DNA from: Clonostachys chloroleuca
Taxonomy: Eukaryota; Ascomycota; Sordariomycetes; Hypocreales; Bionectriaceae
Reading direction: 5' to 3'
Length of the DNA stretch: 64,000 bases
NCBI GenBank assembly: GCA_037952775.1
Contig: JBANAY010000003.1
Span: 14,074,001-14,138,000, forward strand
Shown: positions 33,676-44,100 of the stretch, in pieces
How positions within the stretch are numbered: the first letter of the stretch is position 1
How the letters are laid out: each line of letters starts with the position of its first letter
The notes under the pieces: model-generated
Told to the model about the DNA's origin: nothing
The model's database searches: none
The model's input: the letters and a program-made list of their open reading frames with translations, nothing else
Program-made: the position numbers and the translations under genes

Positions 33676-34785
33676 CTACCTGTCTATTGTCATTAAACTT
33701 GCTGCTCTGTTTGGCCACATAATTTTTAGAAGGCCTACCATTTCGATAATATTTTGGATGGTTGTAGAGTATCGGGTGGGTATATGTGCCCTAATATTCC
33801 AAAACAGCCACAAAACCCGGAGGCAAGCATAAGGATAGATGCCCCCCAAACGTAGTCCGAGGTCGGCTATTCGGGGAAGGTTCGAAGCCTGCTCTTCATG
33901 GTCTATATGAGGGGGGTTTCTGTCAAGAAATGGTCGCTCATGTTGTTTGTGTAGCCAAATCGCTCTTCCCACATGTCGGTATTTTGTAGTATCCCATTTG
34001 AATTTAATATAGGGCCAGGTGGTTGAAACCTGGAACGGAATCGCCTCCGTATATCTGTCTGGTAAGGTTGGAATTGGGTCAGAATCTGTCATAATTCGAT
34101 AGCACTGTATCTTGCTTTTATGACGTCCAAATTCCTCGGCGAAGCGTTCATCTCCAACCCTAGGTGAGCCAATTGTGACACAAGTAATATTTGCATCTGG
34201 CCAGCGTAATGTGCACCATAATGCACATAATGTCGCCAATGCTCCGCCGAGGCTATGGCCACAGACTTCGATGTGTACTGGCTCCTGTCCTTCCATCAGC
34301 GTCATAATATTCTGATATAAGTTCTGTCTCAGCCTGTCGAAAGCGATTAGGAAACCTTCATGCACAAGCGCATATCGAAGGGCTGTAGTATCATCCCGAT
34401 CTGCCTCATTCCATTCAATTCTTCTTGACCCGCAGCTCACATCTGTTAGGGCGTTACCAATAAGTCCCAGCCATCTTTTTCCCTGTCCCCCGCTCTCCAA
34501 GTCCAACGGAAAATCTGTTCCTCTGAATGCTAGTACTAGAACGTTGACACCTTGGATGATGTCCGTCTGGATGCCGAGGTGCACATGCGTATTCCACTTG
34601 ATGAGTTTCCAAAATATTGGACCTCTGTCTTGAATGTTTCGTGCGGCATAAGGTAAACCCCTTAGGTCTTTTGCGTGGTATCTAAACTGGCTGCCATTGT
34701 CGTTATAATATGCCCACTCGGCGTATGCAGCAAGACGCTGAATGCGTTCTAAGGTTTCGAGATCTAGTCGTGCTGGGCCTGTCAT
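33676..34785 (-). CDS. Lipase class 3 family protein, 369 aa
   Basis: Single frame from ATG 34785 (MTGPARLDLETLERIQRL) to TAG 33676. The lipase-3 core is complete. It has an oxyanion strand VLVLAFRGTD, the nucleophile elbow CGHSLGGALATL, GSPRVGDERFAEEF, the catalytic-Asp region MTDSDPIPTLPDRY and the catalytic-His region KYRHVGRAIWL. No signal peptide is visible, so the protein is probably intracellular or not secreted by the classical route. The last 70 residues carry a hydrophobic stretch (GIYPYACLRVLWLFWNIRA). Unlike its inverted paralogue at 36178 it has no propeller. The segment 34128-34416 is identical to the paralogue, whereas the N-terminal third has diverged strongly. Confidence 0.85.
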   Translation of the reverse strand: MTGPARLDLETLERIQRLAAYAEWAYYNDNGSQFRYHAKDLRGLPYAARNIQDRGPIFWKLIKWNTHVHLGIQTDIIQGVNVLVLAFRGTDFPLDLESGGQGKRWLGLIGNALTDVSCGSRRIEWNEADRDDTTALRYALVHEGFLIAFDRLRQNLYQNIMTLMEGQEPVHIEVCGHSLGGALATLCALWCTLRWPDANITCVTIGSPRVGDERFAEEFGRHKSKIQCYRIMTDSDPIPTLPDRYTEAIPFQVSTTWPYIKFKWDTTKYRHVGRAIWLHKQHERPFLDRNPPHIDHEEQASNLPRIADLGLRLGGIYPYACLRVLWLFWNIRAHIPTRYSTTIQNIIEMVGLLKIMWPNRAASLMTIDR

Positions 34786-36177
34786 TGCTGTTTCTTGCAG
34801 TCCTTCTCGTACTTGCCTTTTAGCTTTTCAAAATGAATATCAGATTTTGTATGCGAATATACGTACGCACCGGCCTCGTGCTTAATCGTCGAGTTGGTGA
34901 TAAGTGGTCGTCGAAGTTGGGGCTGAGATCGCTATTTACGATGTCCCGGAGTCCGTGAGGGGAAAACATCCGTTGATATGCCTTAGTTTATGGGAAGAAC
35001 TTATTTATACGAGATCCCCGCCGTACACGGTATCTGATAAAGCTTAATAACAGCATCCAAATCCGGTAAACCTTCACATGTCAGCACCGTACACATATAA
35101 ATACATGATATCACGTTCCCGATACCTCGGTCCTTAGGAACTGTCCTTGCGTGTGTAAGACATGTTGGGGCCTTAAAAGTTAGGGCCGCCTATGCAGGAT
35201 GAAGCCAATTGGAATGGAGTTCGGCAAAGTTACACAGATTCAAGGTGGATAACCAGTGATATGCCCTGCTGCACCAGTTGTAGCTTGCCAAAAACTTCTT
35301 CAGCCGACCGAGGCATCCCCTTGACCGAGTTGATTCTCGCAATACTACATTGGACGATGGTCTCAGTTGCGTCGCAGATAGGCCTCCACTCGCCTGGAAG
35401 GTTGATGTAGTACATAATTTTTGCGTAATGTGGCGTATGAAGGTTACCGCTATTTTGGCGGGCAGATGCTCGAGAAACTTCACATGGCATGTTCTCGATC
35501 TTTGCCAAGGACTCATGGTGTTGGATCTAGGAAGCAAGTAAGATTTCGGGATGGGAGTGGGCATCACTATGATCCCCTCAGGGGGCTGGTTGACGCTCGG
35601 AGTTCCACCCTCTCAACTTGGACTTGCGTCATTCGCCTCATCCTCTACTAGACTAATAGCTTCTCTGTCCTAGTGGCTGAAGGCTCGGAATGGCGCTCTC
35701 TCATGTCCTTAAGCACTAGCCATGGGCTACCAGCTAATGCCACTGGGACTAGGTGGAGCTTGCCTCGTTGAGGTATAGAGGTATTAGGTCCTAGCTAATG
35801 TTCTTCTCATGCTAAGGACGTTTTGCGCCTAGGGCTCAGCCGCATCCGAGTCTCGCCTGCGGTATGAGATTTTTCACGTGAAAATGAAACCCTTAAGAGT
35901 TCAGAAATTGTACATCGCAATGACTTATGATGTAATGTATATGCAATGGTCATTCCACCCCCGAATTTATTTTTTCGCAGCTTCATTTGTCTCTGGGGGC
36001 TTTTGCGGATGCAATACAGTTTTTACTACCTAACTGCAGGATAAAAAGGGCTGATTCACCCGATGAAGTCAATGTTGATTCTCAAAATCGTTCCCTCCAC
36101 TTCTTACACGGCACTTAGGGTAAGTTCAAAGGAGACATACCGCACTCGTTTAATGACTTTACAGATAGGGTGAGACC
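34786..36177. other. Bidirectional promoter region between the two lipase genes
   Basis: Gene-free interval flanked by divergently transcribed lipase genes. Several overlapping frames at 35190-35650 on both strands lack motifs and conflict with one another, so none is called. Confidence 0.45.
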
Positions 36178-38302
36178 ATGACCAATATTATACAAGATTT
36201 GCCACGCATTGAGCGTCTTGTGGCATACGCCCGCTGGGCATACTTTGACGGCACAGAATTTCGATACCATGCCGATCTAATGGGAAAACCTCTTGATGCG
36301 AGAGAACTTCGAGCAGAGTCTCCAATCCTTTCGAGAACTATCGCCGTTAATCAGCACGTGCACTTGGGCATTCGCGCCAACAACACTCTAGTACTAGTTT
36401 TCAGAGGAATCGATGTCCCGTTGGCCCCGGAGATCTTCGCCAATACGAGAAGATGGCTGGGATTCTGCAATGACGTCATAACAGCCGTGAGCTATGGGTC
36501 AAGAAAACTTGAATGGAATGAGGCAGATCGGGATGATACTACAGCCCTTCGATATGCGCTTGTGCATGAAGGTTTCCTAATCGCTTTCGACAGGCTGAGA
36601 CAGAACTTATATCAGAATATTATGACGCTGATGGAAGGACAGGAGCCAGTACACATCGAAGTCTGTGGCCATAGCCTCGGCGGAGCATTGGCGACATTAT
36701 GTGCATTATGGTGCACATTACGCTGGCCAGATGCAAATATTACTTGTGTCACAATTGGCTCACCTAGGGTTGGAGATGAACGCTTCGCCGAGGAATTTGA
36801 ACATCATAAAAGCAAGATACAGTGCTATCGAATTATGACAGATTCTGACCTAATTCCAACCTTACCAAATAGATATACGGAGGCGATTCCGTTCCAGGTT
36901 TCAACCACCTGGCCCTACGTCAAATTCAAACGGGATACTACAAAATACCGACATGTGGGAAGACCGATTTGGCTACACAAACAACATGAACGAATCACAT
37001 GTCTTGACGCAAACCCCCCACACATAGACCATGAAGAGCGGGCTTCGAACCTTCCCCGAATAGCCGGCCTCGGATTGATTGGGGGGCCCTTCTTCCTTAT
37101 GCTTATTTCAGGGGTTTGTTGCTGTTTTGGAATATTGGGGAAGAGATTGGGGCACATAGTCCCATCCGGTATGCTTCAATGTTACAGAGCGCCTTAGAAG
37201 GTTGGATCCAAATTGAAAACAACTGTCATGTTGCCCGCTAACACATACGGAAGGGTCGGATTGGACAACGAAGCGCCTTGAACGCCCATTGTCACGGCAG
37301 GCAGCGGTAGCTACTGTGGCTCGCAATAACGACGACATCGATTTATTTGTCTGCGGAGAGGATGGGAAGGTATACACATCTCACTGGCACGAACGTTCAA
37401 ATTGGCCAAGGTGGGAATCTCTCGGAGGCAAATTCCCGGCCGCGGCCCCGGTCGCAGTGGTGGCTCGAAAGGATAACCACATCGATTTGTTCGTTTGTGG
37501 GAAGGATGGGAAGGTATATACGTCTCACTGGCATGAACGTTCAGATTGGACGGGGTGGAAATCTCTCGGAGGCGAATTCCCAGAGGCTGCCCCGGTCGCA
37601 ATGGTGGCTCGAAAGGATGACCACATCGATTTGTTCGTTTGCGGGAAGGATGGGAAGGTATACACATCTCACTGGCACGAACGTTCAAATTGGCCAAGGT
37701 GGGAATCTCTCGGAGGCAAATTCCCGGCCGCGGCCCCGGTTGCAGTGGTGACTCGAAAGGATAACCACATCGATTTGTTCGTTTGTGGGAAGGATGGGAA
37801 GGTATATACATCTCACTGGCACGAACGTTCAGATTGGACAGGGTGGGAACCTCTCGGAGGCGAATTCCCAGAGGCTGCCCCGGTCGCAATGGTGGCTCGA
37901 AAGGATGACCACATCGATTTGTTCGTTTGCGGGAAGGATGGGAAGGTATACACATCTCACTGGCACGAACGTTCAGATTGGCCAAGGTGGGAATCTCTCG
38001 GAGGCAAATTCCCGGCCGCGGCCCCGGTCGCAGTGGTGGCTCGAAAGGATAACCACATCGATTTGTTCGTTTGTGGGAAGGATGGGAAGGTATATACATC
38101 TCACTGGCACGAACGTTCAGATTGGACAGGGTGGAAATCTCTCGGAGGCGAATTCCCAGAGGCTGCCCCGGTCGCAGCGGTGGCTCGAAAGGATGACCAC
38201 CTCGATTTGTTTGTCTGCCAGGAGACTGGGACGGTGTTCACAATTGACTTGCACGAATGGTCAGTGTGGGCAAGCTGGATATCACTTGGAGCATATTTGT
38301 AA
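36178..38302 (+). CDS. Lipase class 3 fused to a seven-bladed PLL-like beta-propeller, about 662 aa
   Basis: Exon 1 36178..37168 starts MTNIIQDLPRIERLVAYARW and holds a full lipase-3 domain: TLVLVFRGID, CGHSLGGALATL with Ser near 166, MTDSDLIPTLPNRY and KYRHVGRPIWL. Read straight on, the frame stops at 37195-37197. An intron 37169..37304 (GTATGC, CCGCTAAC branch, GGCAG) joins in phase to VATVARNNDDIDLFVCGEDG and then seven 48-residue blades (DLFVCGKDGKVYTSHWHERS, W..WxSLGG.FP). It ends at TAA 38300-38302. The propeller frame has no usable ATG of its own, which supports the fusion. Such propellers resemble PLL/fucose-lectin-type sugar-binding proteins. No signal peptide is seen. A lipase with a lectin-like tail could be a targeted phospholipase; that role is inference. 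Confidence 0.75.
37305..38299 (+). repeat. 144-bp propeller-blade repeats arranged as alternating A/B dimers
   Basis: The 48-codon unit recurs seven times at 144-bp steps (CATCGATTT at 37336, 37480, 37624 and onward). Two versions alternate: type A has WPRWESLGGKFPAAAPVAVV, type B has WTGWKSLGGEFPEAAPVAMV. Same-type units are almost identical at DNA level, so the true amplification unit is a 288-bp pair. The last blade (QETGTVFTIDLHEW) is diverged. Confidence 0.9.
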
Positions 38303-38757
38303 GCACTGACTACTCAATGAGCAACCCTGAAAAAGCGATTCCTAAGTCCCAAACTTGACGGTGGGTGCTATGGTTAAGGTTATACTTTCGATCGCAGTCA
38401 TGCACATATGTCTGCCATTCTATATATGTAGTATAAAATATTTCTACTAATAGTTCTAGTAAGATAAGTTAAAGTATACTTAATCTTCTATTAGTTTATT
38501 TTAGTATTATAGAGAATTGAAGAATGGGATTCTGCGGCGTTCCAACGATCGAGCTCTTGCCGCGCGTTCTTTGTCAGAGAGGTTATCTTAGAATCATGGG
38601 GGGAAAAACTTGTCGTAAGTCTAAAATCTGTACATATTAGACCAAAACTAGGTCTCCTGACTCTTTTCGCCTTGTACCGCATCAAAGATTTTACGAATAC
38701 ACACCGTATGTTTCAATGAGCACAGAGTAGTGGGATCGCGGAAAAACTATTGTGAAA
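38303..38757. other. Intergenic
   Basis: 3' flank of the lipase-propeller gene. AT-rich at 38420-38510. No gene seen. Confidence 0.4.
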
Positions 38758-39087
38758 ATGCCTCAAGCAGCGCTTCAGACTACATCAAAACGCATCGCCA
38801 CAGAGAGATCAATTAAACACCTGGGAACAGCAATTGTCAACCTTGATGTATTGTCATTTCCATACTCAAGAGACTTGGACCTGGAAAACGTGAAACGTCT
38901 CGAAAGATTATTTCGAGGGGAGAGAGGGTGTAGGCCTGATGATTTTTCGAATCGTATACCGGCAATCTTGAAGGAAACGGAGTTGCATCAGTTCGCGCAG
39001 GCATCTGGATTAGCTCATGACTTCTCGCACCTTCCTCTGAAAATCTTGCCAAAATCAGCTTTCCCTCTGGGTTTCGATCTGCACTAG
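38758..39087 (+). pseudogene. DUF3723 N-terminal fragment
   Basis: From ATG 38758 (MPQAALQTTSKRIATERSIK) the frame reads LDLENVKRLERLFRGERGCR and then DDFSNRIPAILKETELHQFA. This matches the start of DUF3723 proteins ('NVxRLxxLFxxEGCxR..NxIPAxI'). Family members continue with a 'CLHGRHRI' motif and several hundred more residues. Here the frame ends at TAG 39085-39087 after FPLGFDLH, and nothing recognisable follows. DUF3723 genes are known cargo of Starship transposons, and a DUF3435 relic lies 7 kb upstream. Confidence 0.65.
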
Positions 39088-39826
39088 GGCCATCTTTGAT
39101 GTCGGTAGCAAGTTTTCGGACTGAATCAGATAGCTTAAAACTGTAATCCATCTATCGCATCGGTTTTTGTAGTTAATAAACAGTTGTAAAGCCGTATGCA
39201 AGTGCAGAGGGAGAGAAGAGGCAAAAGATAAGGTAATGTTGCGGTGTCAGCTAAAATTGCAGTTCTTGCAATTTTCATGGAGAAGAGCTCACTATTTATA
39301 CCTTGGCACAGCCATTAAACTGAGAGCTGGCGACCTTTCATTAGATTAATACCCCGCAGCACCTCGTTTGAAGGCTTAGTTGCACTTTTCAAGTCTTTGT
39401 TCGTCGCGTTACTAATTCTTAACTTCACCTCATCTCAAAGGAAAAACAAAATTCCGATAATCCACATATTTAAACCTATGAAAGTATCGCCCCTAGATGA
39501 CTAGACAATCTGTGGACTGTAGCGTATAAATCAGGTATAGCGCGCTTTGGGTACCGGGGAGCTACTTGAGTCAGCAGCCAATCTACTGAGGTTCAACAGC
39601 ATGAACCTCGAGTTCAGCTTCGCTGCAGCCAAACAACGACGGATTGATAGTGAGCTTTGGCAAAAACAAATACGAGCTTGTGGCCGGAATTGAAAGCTTC
39701 CAATTGAGGGTTGGAAAGCGTATAATTGGTGTGGAACTCCTGTGTTTCTGGGCGGAAAATACAAAGGCCGCTTCCAATGAATCTCTTGACCCCATTATTC
39801 CATTTCTGTGATTGGCTAGTGCGCTT
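39088..39826. other. No clear gene
   Basis: Minus-strand frames at 39531-39906 may be eroded 3' exons of the Cys-rich gene that follows, but no in-phase join was found. Confidence 0.3.
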
Positions 39827-40195
39827 TTAAGTATAACATTGGATCGTGATTTCCCCCAACATCGAACCCGAATCTGTCCCCGCACACCAAAGTGTAGAGA
39901 TGTCATCTAGATCAATTCCGGCGGCTAAATAGATGTGAACAACATCTAGGTAGGAGTCTGAATACTCCTGGCATACCCGGCTCAATCTCAGAGTTGCATT
40001 GCGAATTGCAAAGGGAGAGTCACAATAGAGGCAGTACCACTCAGGCAAAATGCACTGAACAATGGCAACAAGGCTGATGCGTTCACAATAGTGCCCTGGA
40101 TGCAGGGAGGACGGACATCCCTGGTGAACGGTCCAATCTGCGATTTGATTGGAACAGTCCACACAGTAACCCCGGTTCTCCACACAAAGACACAT
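39827..40195 (-). CDS. Cysteine-rich hypothetical protein, 122 aa
   Basis: ATG 40195-40193 opens MCLCVENRGYCVDCSNQIAD and ends at TAA/TAG 39827. It carries about twelve Cys and several His in pairs: CLC, CVDC, HPGHYC and WYCLYC. This suggests a zinc-binding fold of the kind seen in uncharacterised small fungal 'MCxxxxxxxxCG' proteins. No family named. It could be a first exon only. Confidence 0.4.
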   Translation of the reverse strand: MCLCVENRGYCVDCSNQIADWTVHQGCPSSLHPGHYCERISLVAIVQCILPEWYCLYCDSPFAIRNATLRLSRVCQEYSDSYLDVVHIYLAAGIDLDDISTLWCAGTDSGSMLGEITIQCYT

Positions 40196-41397
40196 AGTGA
40201 GTCGCTGTAATTAATACCAGTCAGCCCTTGTTTTACAGAGGTAAATACACATACTGATATTTAAATTTCCGGTCGGTGGCAGCTTGAGAAAATTCCTTTG
40301 TCTAGAAGATTTCTTACCGAGAGGCAGATCAAGGTCTATCTTATTGCTTCAGCTGGCATAGTTATGTGATATGTCATATGGTATCCCAAGAGCTAGCTGC
40401 GACACGCAATGTCAAGACCACAGAAAAAGTCCCATACTGGCCAGCGCTATACGCTAGCGCCCTCCCAAGCATAATACATTGGCCATAATTGTTGATATTT
40501 TGATAGAGAAATCCTGTTTATTAGATATTTAGGAGTGGATGTGTGGAATAAGGACAACCGATGTGTCTCATGCACGTTGGCGCCTGATCTTTATACTTGG
40601 AGAATGGCCCCTGGTTGTGTAGAGGCTAATAGCAGGCCGAAGGGACTAGCACGTACAATATATTTTCCACGGCATGGCACCACCGATGATATCAACGAAT
40701 GCTGGCTGAAGGGGCGGCTAATGCACCAACGGTAGGCTTGTCGCATCGGCGATCACTATGGGGCTTTTCCGTGATTTGCTCTATTGCCGGTCACGGCTCT
40801 TGAATGTACTCATATGACAAATCACATAATTATAACTAGGTGAAGCAGTAAGATAGAACTTGATCTGCCTCTCAGCTAGGAGTTCGTCTAGGCAAAGGAA
40901 ATTCTTTCAAGCTACCACCAACCAACTTGAAATTCAAAGCTGTGTATATCTGCATGCATGATGGAATGATGGTAGTATGATAGTGTATATCTCGGGCGGG
41001 AGATGCCTATTCTGAAGACATTTATTAATCTTGCTCCCACTTGTCTACTCATTAACAGATCTAATCCCCAAAATCTGCTTCAGAATGTATTGGCCATCCA
41101 CATGACAATGTTGGAATTGACTCTCTTATAACGTCTGTTATTAGGGACCCACCCTCTAAGTCTTTCAATTTTTTGATACTCTAGCTATTATTCTATATAT
41201 TTACATAACATGCGTGTAATTGGTTTAGGGGTGCCTAAGTTATACCATGCTTCTTACTTGCATGAAAATCGCTCTGGGCTGAAGCCGGATAATATAGGCA
41301 ATACCAAGTTCTTATTGTATTTTTCCAGGTCGGATGAACCCGTGATACCGATTGTCCCTTTGTATCAACTGGGTACCAAGAATCATTAACCAAAATA
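40196..41397. other. Intergenic, no gene recognised
   Basis: Plus-strand frame 40535-40735 (TTG-type start) has no features. The rest is AT-rich and stop-rich. Confidence 0.4.
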
Positions 41398-41535
41398 TCA
41401 CCAGACCAGAGTATAGCAGCCCCCCCAAGTAGTTCTATATGTGCAACTCCGTCTTGGGTATTGTCGAGATGGTAAACTTGCGCCTAATGTAGTGGCAATA
41501 GTCCCAATAAGAGCAGTTAAAATTGAAGTCTCCAT
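41398..41535 (-). CDS. Possible small secreted cysteine-pair peptide, 45 aa
   Basis: ATG 41535-41533 gives METSILTALIGTIATTLGAS, a plausible signal peptide, followed by LPSRQYPRRSCTYRTTWGGC and YTLVW, then a stop. A dibasic RR lies just before a two-Cys, Trp/Tyr-rich 16-residue tail, the arrangement of a processed peptide. The frame also extends upstream to 41724 without ATG support. Very short, so chance is a real alternative. Confidence 0.2.
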   Translation of the reverse strand: METSILTALIGTIATTLGASLPSRQYPRRSCTYRTTWGGCYTLVW

Positions 41536-41742
41536 TTTACAATTCAAGATTCTGAAGGTTGGGGATGGTTTGTATGAACACATTATAGGTACATACACAA
41601 AGGTATATATAGTAATGCTAAAAGACGGATTTGTTTTAATTGGCCAATTAGGATTTAGAGTGGAGTTGAGCAGCGCGCCTAAATTATGGCACCATGACTG
41701 AATTACGGCAAGTCGCGAGACCAAGTTTCAGCACTGGTCACA

Positions 41743-41766
41743 ATATATATATATATATATATATAT
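41743..41766. repeat. (AT)12 microsatellite
   Basis: Twelve uninterrupted AT dinucleotides, about 65 bp before the ATG of the F-box-like gene. Confidence 0.9.
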
Positions 41767-41832
41767 GCATACCTGATCAGTTCAACTGTGGACTAAATAT
41801 ATACACTACTTATATATCTTTTACTATATATA

Positions 41833-42552
41833 ATGCTAAACTTGCCAACAGAGCTGTTAATTTCAGTTTTGAAACATCTCTCTCCTCTTTCTAGACCTAG
41901 TACCTCTGATAACCTCCTTTTCACTCAAATCTGGAAAGCTATCTTAAAGCTAGATACTTATACAAACGAACTTCAAAACATATCCCAACAGCCATATAGT
42001 CCAAACCTTTGCCTAGTTGGCCGTGACCTTGATCGAGTAGCTAAAGGAGATTGTAAAGGGGCCTATTTAGTCCTTCTCATCAATGACTGGACTGGCGATT
42101 CGTATTATTTCAGGGACTTATTCATCAAGTGCCTACAAGATCATGAACCATTTCAACAACCTCTTGATGAATGCCCCGAGGTAAAACTCAAGTGTGGGAT
42201 TACAATTCAAATTGAAGATACCAGGTGCATTGGTGCCAATGAGGGATCGATAGAGAATATCCAACCAGGAAGGTTATTTCGACGAAGCTGGGGAAAGCTA
42301 TCAACATGCGTGCTTTATTATGATGAAGATGCTCTTACCCGCCTCAAGGAGGACTCAATACGGACGATTAATGATCTTCCAAAGAGAAAAGCCATTAATG
42401 AAATATGTGCTTTAAAGCTAAAATCCAGGGAGGGAACACCTATTTGGCGGATATTAAGCAATCCAAAGAAGACGGCTGAGCTCATTAATCTTCGGGATCA
42501 TACCGGCCATATAATCGGATGGAGGGTAGCGACGCCTCCTGAGACTCTCTAG
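41833..42552 (+). CDS. F-box-like hypothetical protein, 239 aa
   Basis: Single frame from ATG 41833 to TAG 42550-42552. The start MLNLPTELLISVLKHLSPLS is a typical fungal F-box helix (LPxELLxxVLxxL), which would recruit Skp1 of an SCF ubiquitin ligase. The remaining 200 residues contain no recognisable substrate-binding repeat. An acidic stretch (YDEDALTRLKEDSIRTINDL) and a C-terminal GHIIGWRVATPPETL are visible. Start choice is supported by the F-box beginning at residue 4. Confidence 0.6.
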   Translation: MLNLPTELLISVLKHLSPLSRPSTSDNLLFTQIWKAILKLDTYTNELQNISQQPYSPNLCLVGRDLDRVAKGDCKGAYLVLLINDWTGDSYYFRDLFIKCLQDHEPFQQPLDECPEVKLKCGITIQIEDTRCIGANEGSIENIQPGRLFRRSWGKLSTCVLYYDEDALTRLKEDSIRTINDLPKRKAINEICALKLKSREGTPIWRILSNPKKTAELINLRDHTGHIIGWRVATPPETL

Positions 42553-44100
42553 ACCTTTTCTTAACTCTTATTTATTGCAATATTTAGGTCTTAAGTTGAC
42601 AGTCACGCCACCAGTGATCCCGTATCGTTTAGGGTTTCGACAGACTTCTTCCGTTCTACCTGAAACTTATAGGATTCGATTTTTGAGTAAATAAAGACAT
42701 CATCACAAATAAAGCGCTATAATTTATCTAATTTTCTCATTCTATTAAAGGCTAGGCTACTGTCAGATTAGAAAACAATATCCGCACTTATCTCTGCCAC
42801 CCTAACCCTCAGAAACGAGGAACAGCAACCTCTCAGCAGGACTTTGCTAGACTAGGCAGCTCTGAAGGAAGCGAGGAAAAGAATAATAGCAATAGAAATG
42901 TTGCAATACAAGTATAAGTATAAGATTGTCGATAAGTTGCATGTTTGGCCGGGTAATAACACGTGATATTGAGCATTTACCTTTACTAAGGACTATAGTT
43001 TTAACTGCAAATCTGGCCAATATAAGATCGTTACCAGATCTAAGCTTAAAAAGATAGTTGAGTTTTTCTTTATTATTCGACGGAGAGCTCAAAAAGGGAA
43101 GCTGTTTAGATTTCGATAAGGGTGAAAGGCGTGACCCCTCCAAAATCCTTACTTATTCGCCACATTCTCGCTAATTCCGATGACCCGGGCGATTCCAACG
43201 ATCCTGGGTTAGGCAGCGATTAAGAACAAGCAAATTATAATTTAGATTGACCAGGCGATTTCGACGACCAAGATGAAACAACTATAAAAAAGGATTGGTT
43301 CACTACAACCTAGCCAACCGGTCGGTATTGCCTCTAATAATCGTAAGTGGTTTGTTGATGATGATCAAAGTCTATTGAGGGCTTAGTGTATTATAAAAGA
43401 GTAAGAAACTGGCCCTCTTGAGCTAACCCGAACTCAATCACAACTCATTAAACTACGAAGAGCTCATGTATGATTTTGCGACTTTTGGACCATCTGAACT
43501 ACTGGTCAATGTATCTACATTGGGCCATTGATCTAGTCTTTCTGTAACAGCCCCGTCGAGAGGCGGAGATAAATGGTAACATGAAACTACGGCTTATCTC
43601 TCCAAGTAGCGCATTGTAGATACCTCCGACAGGATAATAAATTATGCGGCGTTGAGGCAGTGTCCGAGATGGGTCCGAGGTGGTATATCTAATCAGGTAA
43701 TAGTCAAGCAGCAAGAATTGTAATTACACTAATTAGCTGTCCAATAATCAATTAAAGCACTTTTTTTTCTCAGACAGAAGCAGCCTTAGCAGTGGCATAT
43801 ATACTATGAGCAAAATATTACTAAGACGAGGTGGTGGACATCGCCCAAGCAAAGGATCAGGTATAATGACACACTCTAACTGCCCGAGACAAAGTAGTAA
43901 TCATCTCTAATAGAACTCTGGATCTGGCCATGGGAAGTGGGAGGGATTGATGGTTAGAAATTCCATCTAGCTCTTTAAAAGCATCTATCCATCATCCTGC
44001 TACCACAACATTACCATTTACAAGAGCATCCAGAACATCAACATTCACACCAAACTCTATCCCAGTTATTCAACAAGACTTCGATAATATCCTCTGCTAT
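42553..44100. other. Intergenic, no gene recognised
   Basis: AT-rich. Minus-strand frames at 42847-43143 and 43499-43714 show no motif. A CT/TATA-like stretch lies about 100-150 bp before ATG 44101 (CTCTTTAAAAG at 43973). Confidence 0.4.

Noticed and set aside
35190..35651. Overlapping frames between the two lipase genes
   Set aside because: Four mutually exclusive readings, none with a recognisable motif.
37311..38099. 262-codon minus-strand frame and plus-strand frame-3 readings over the propeller
   Set aside because: Shadows of a 144-bp repeat whose real frame has clear propeller motifs.
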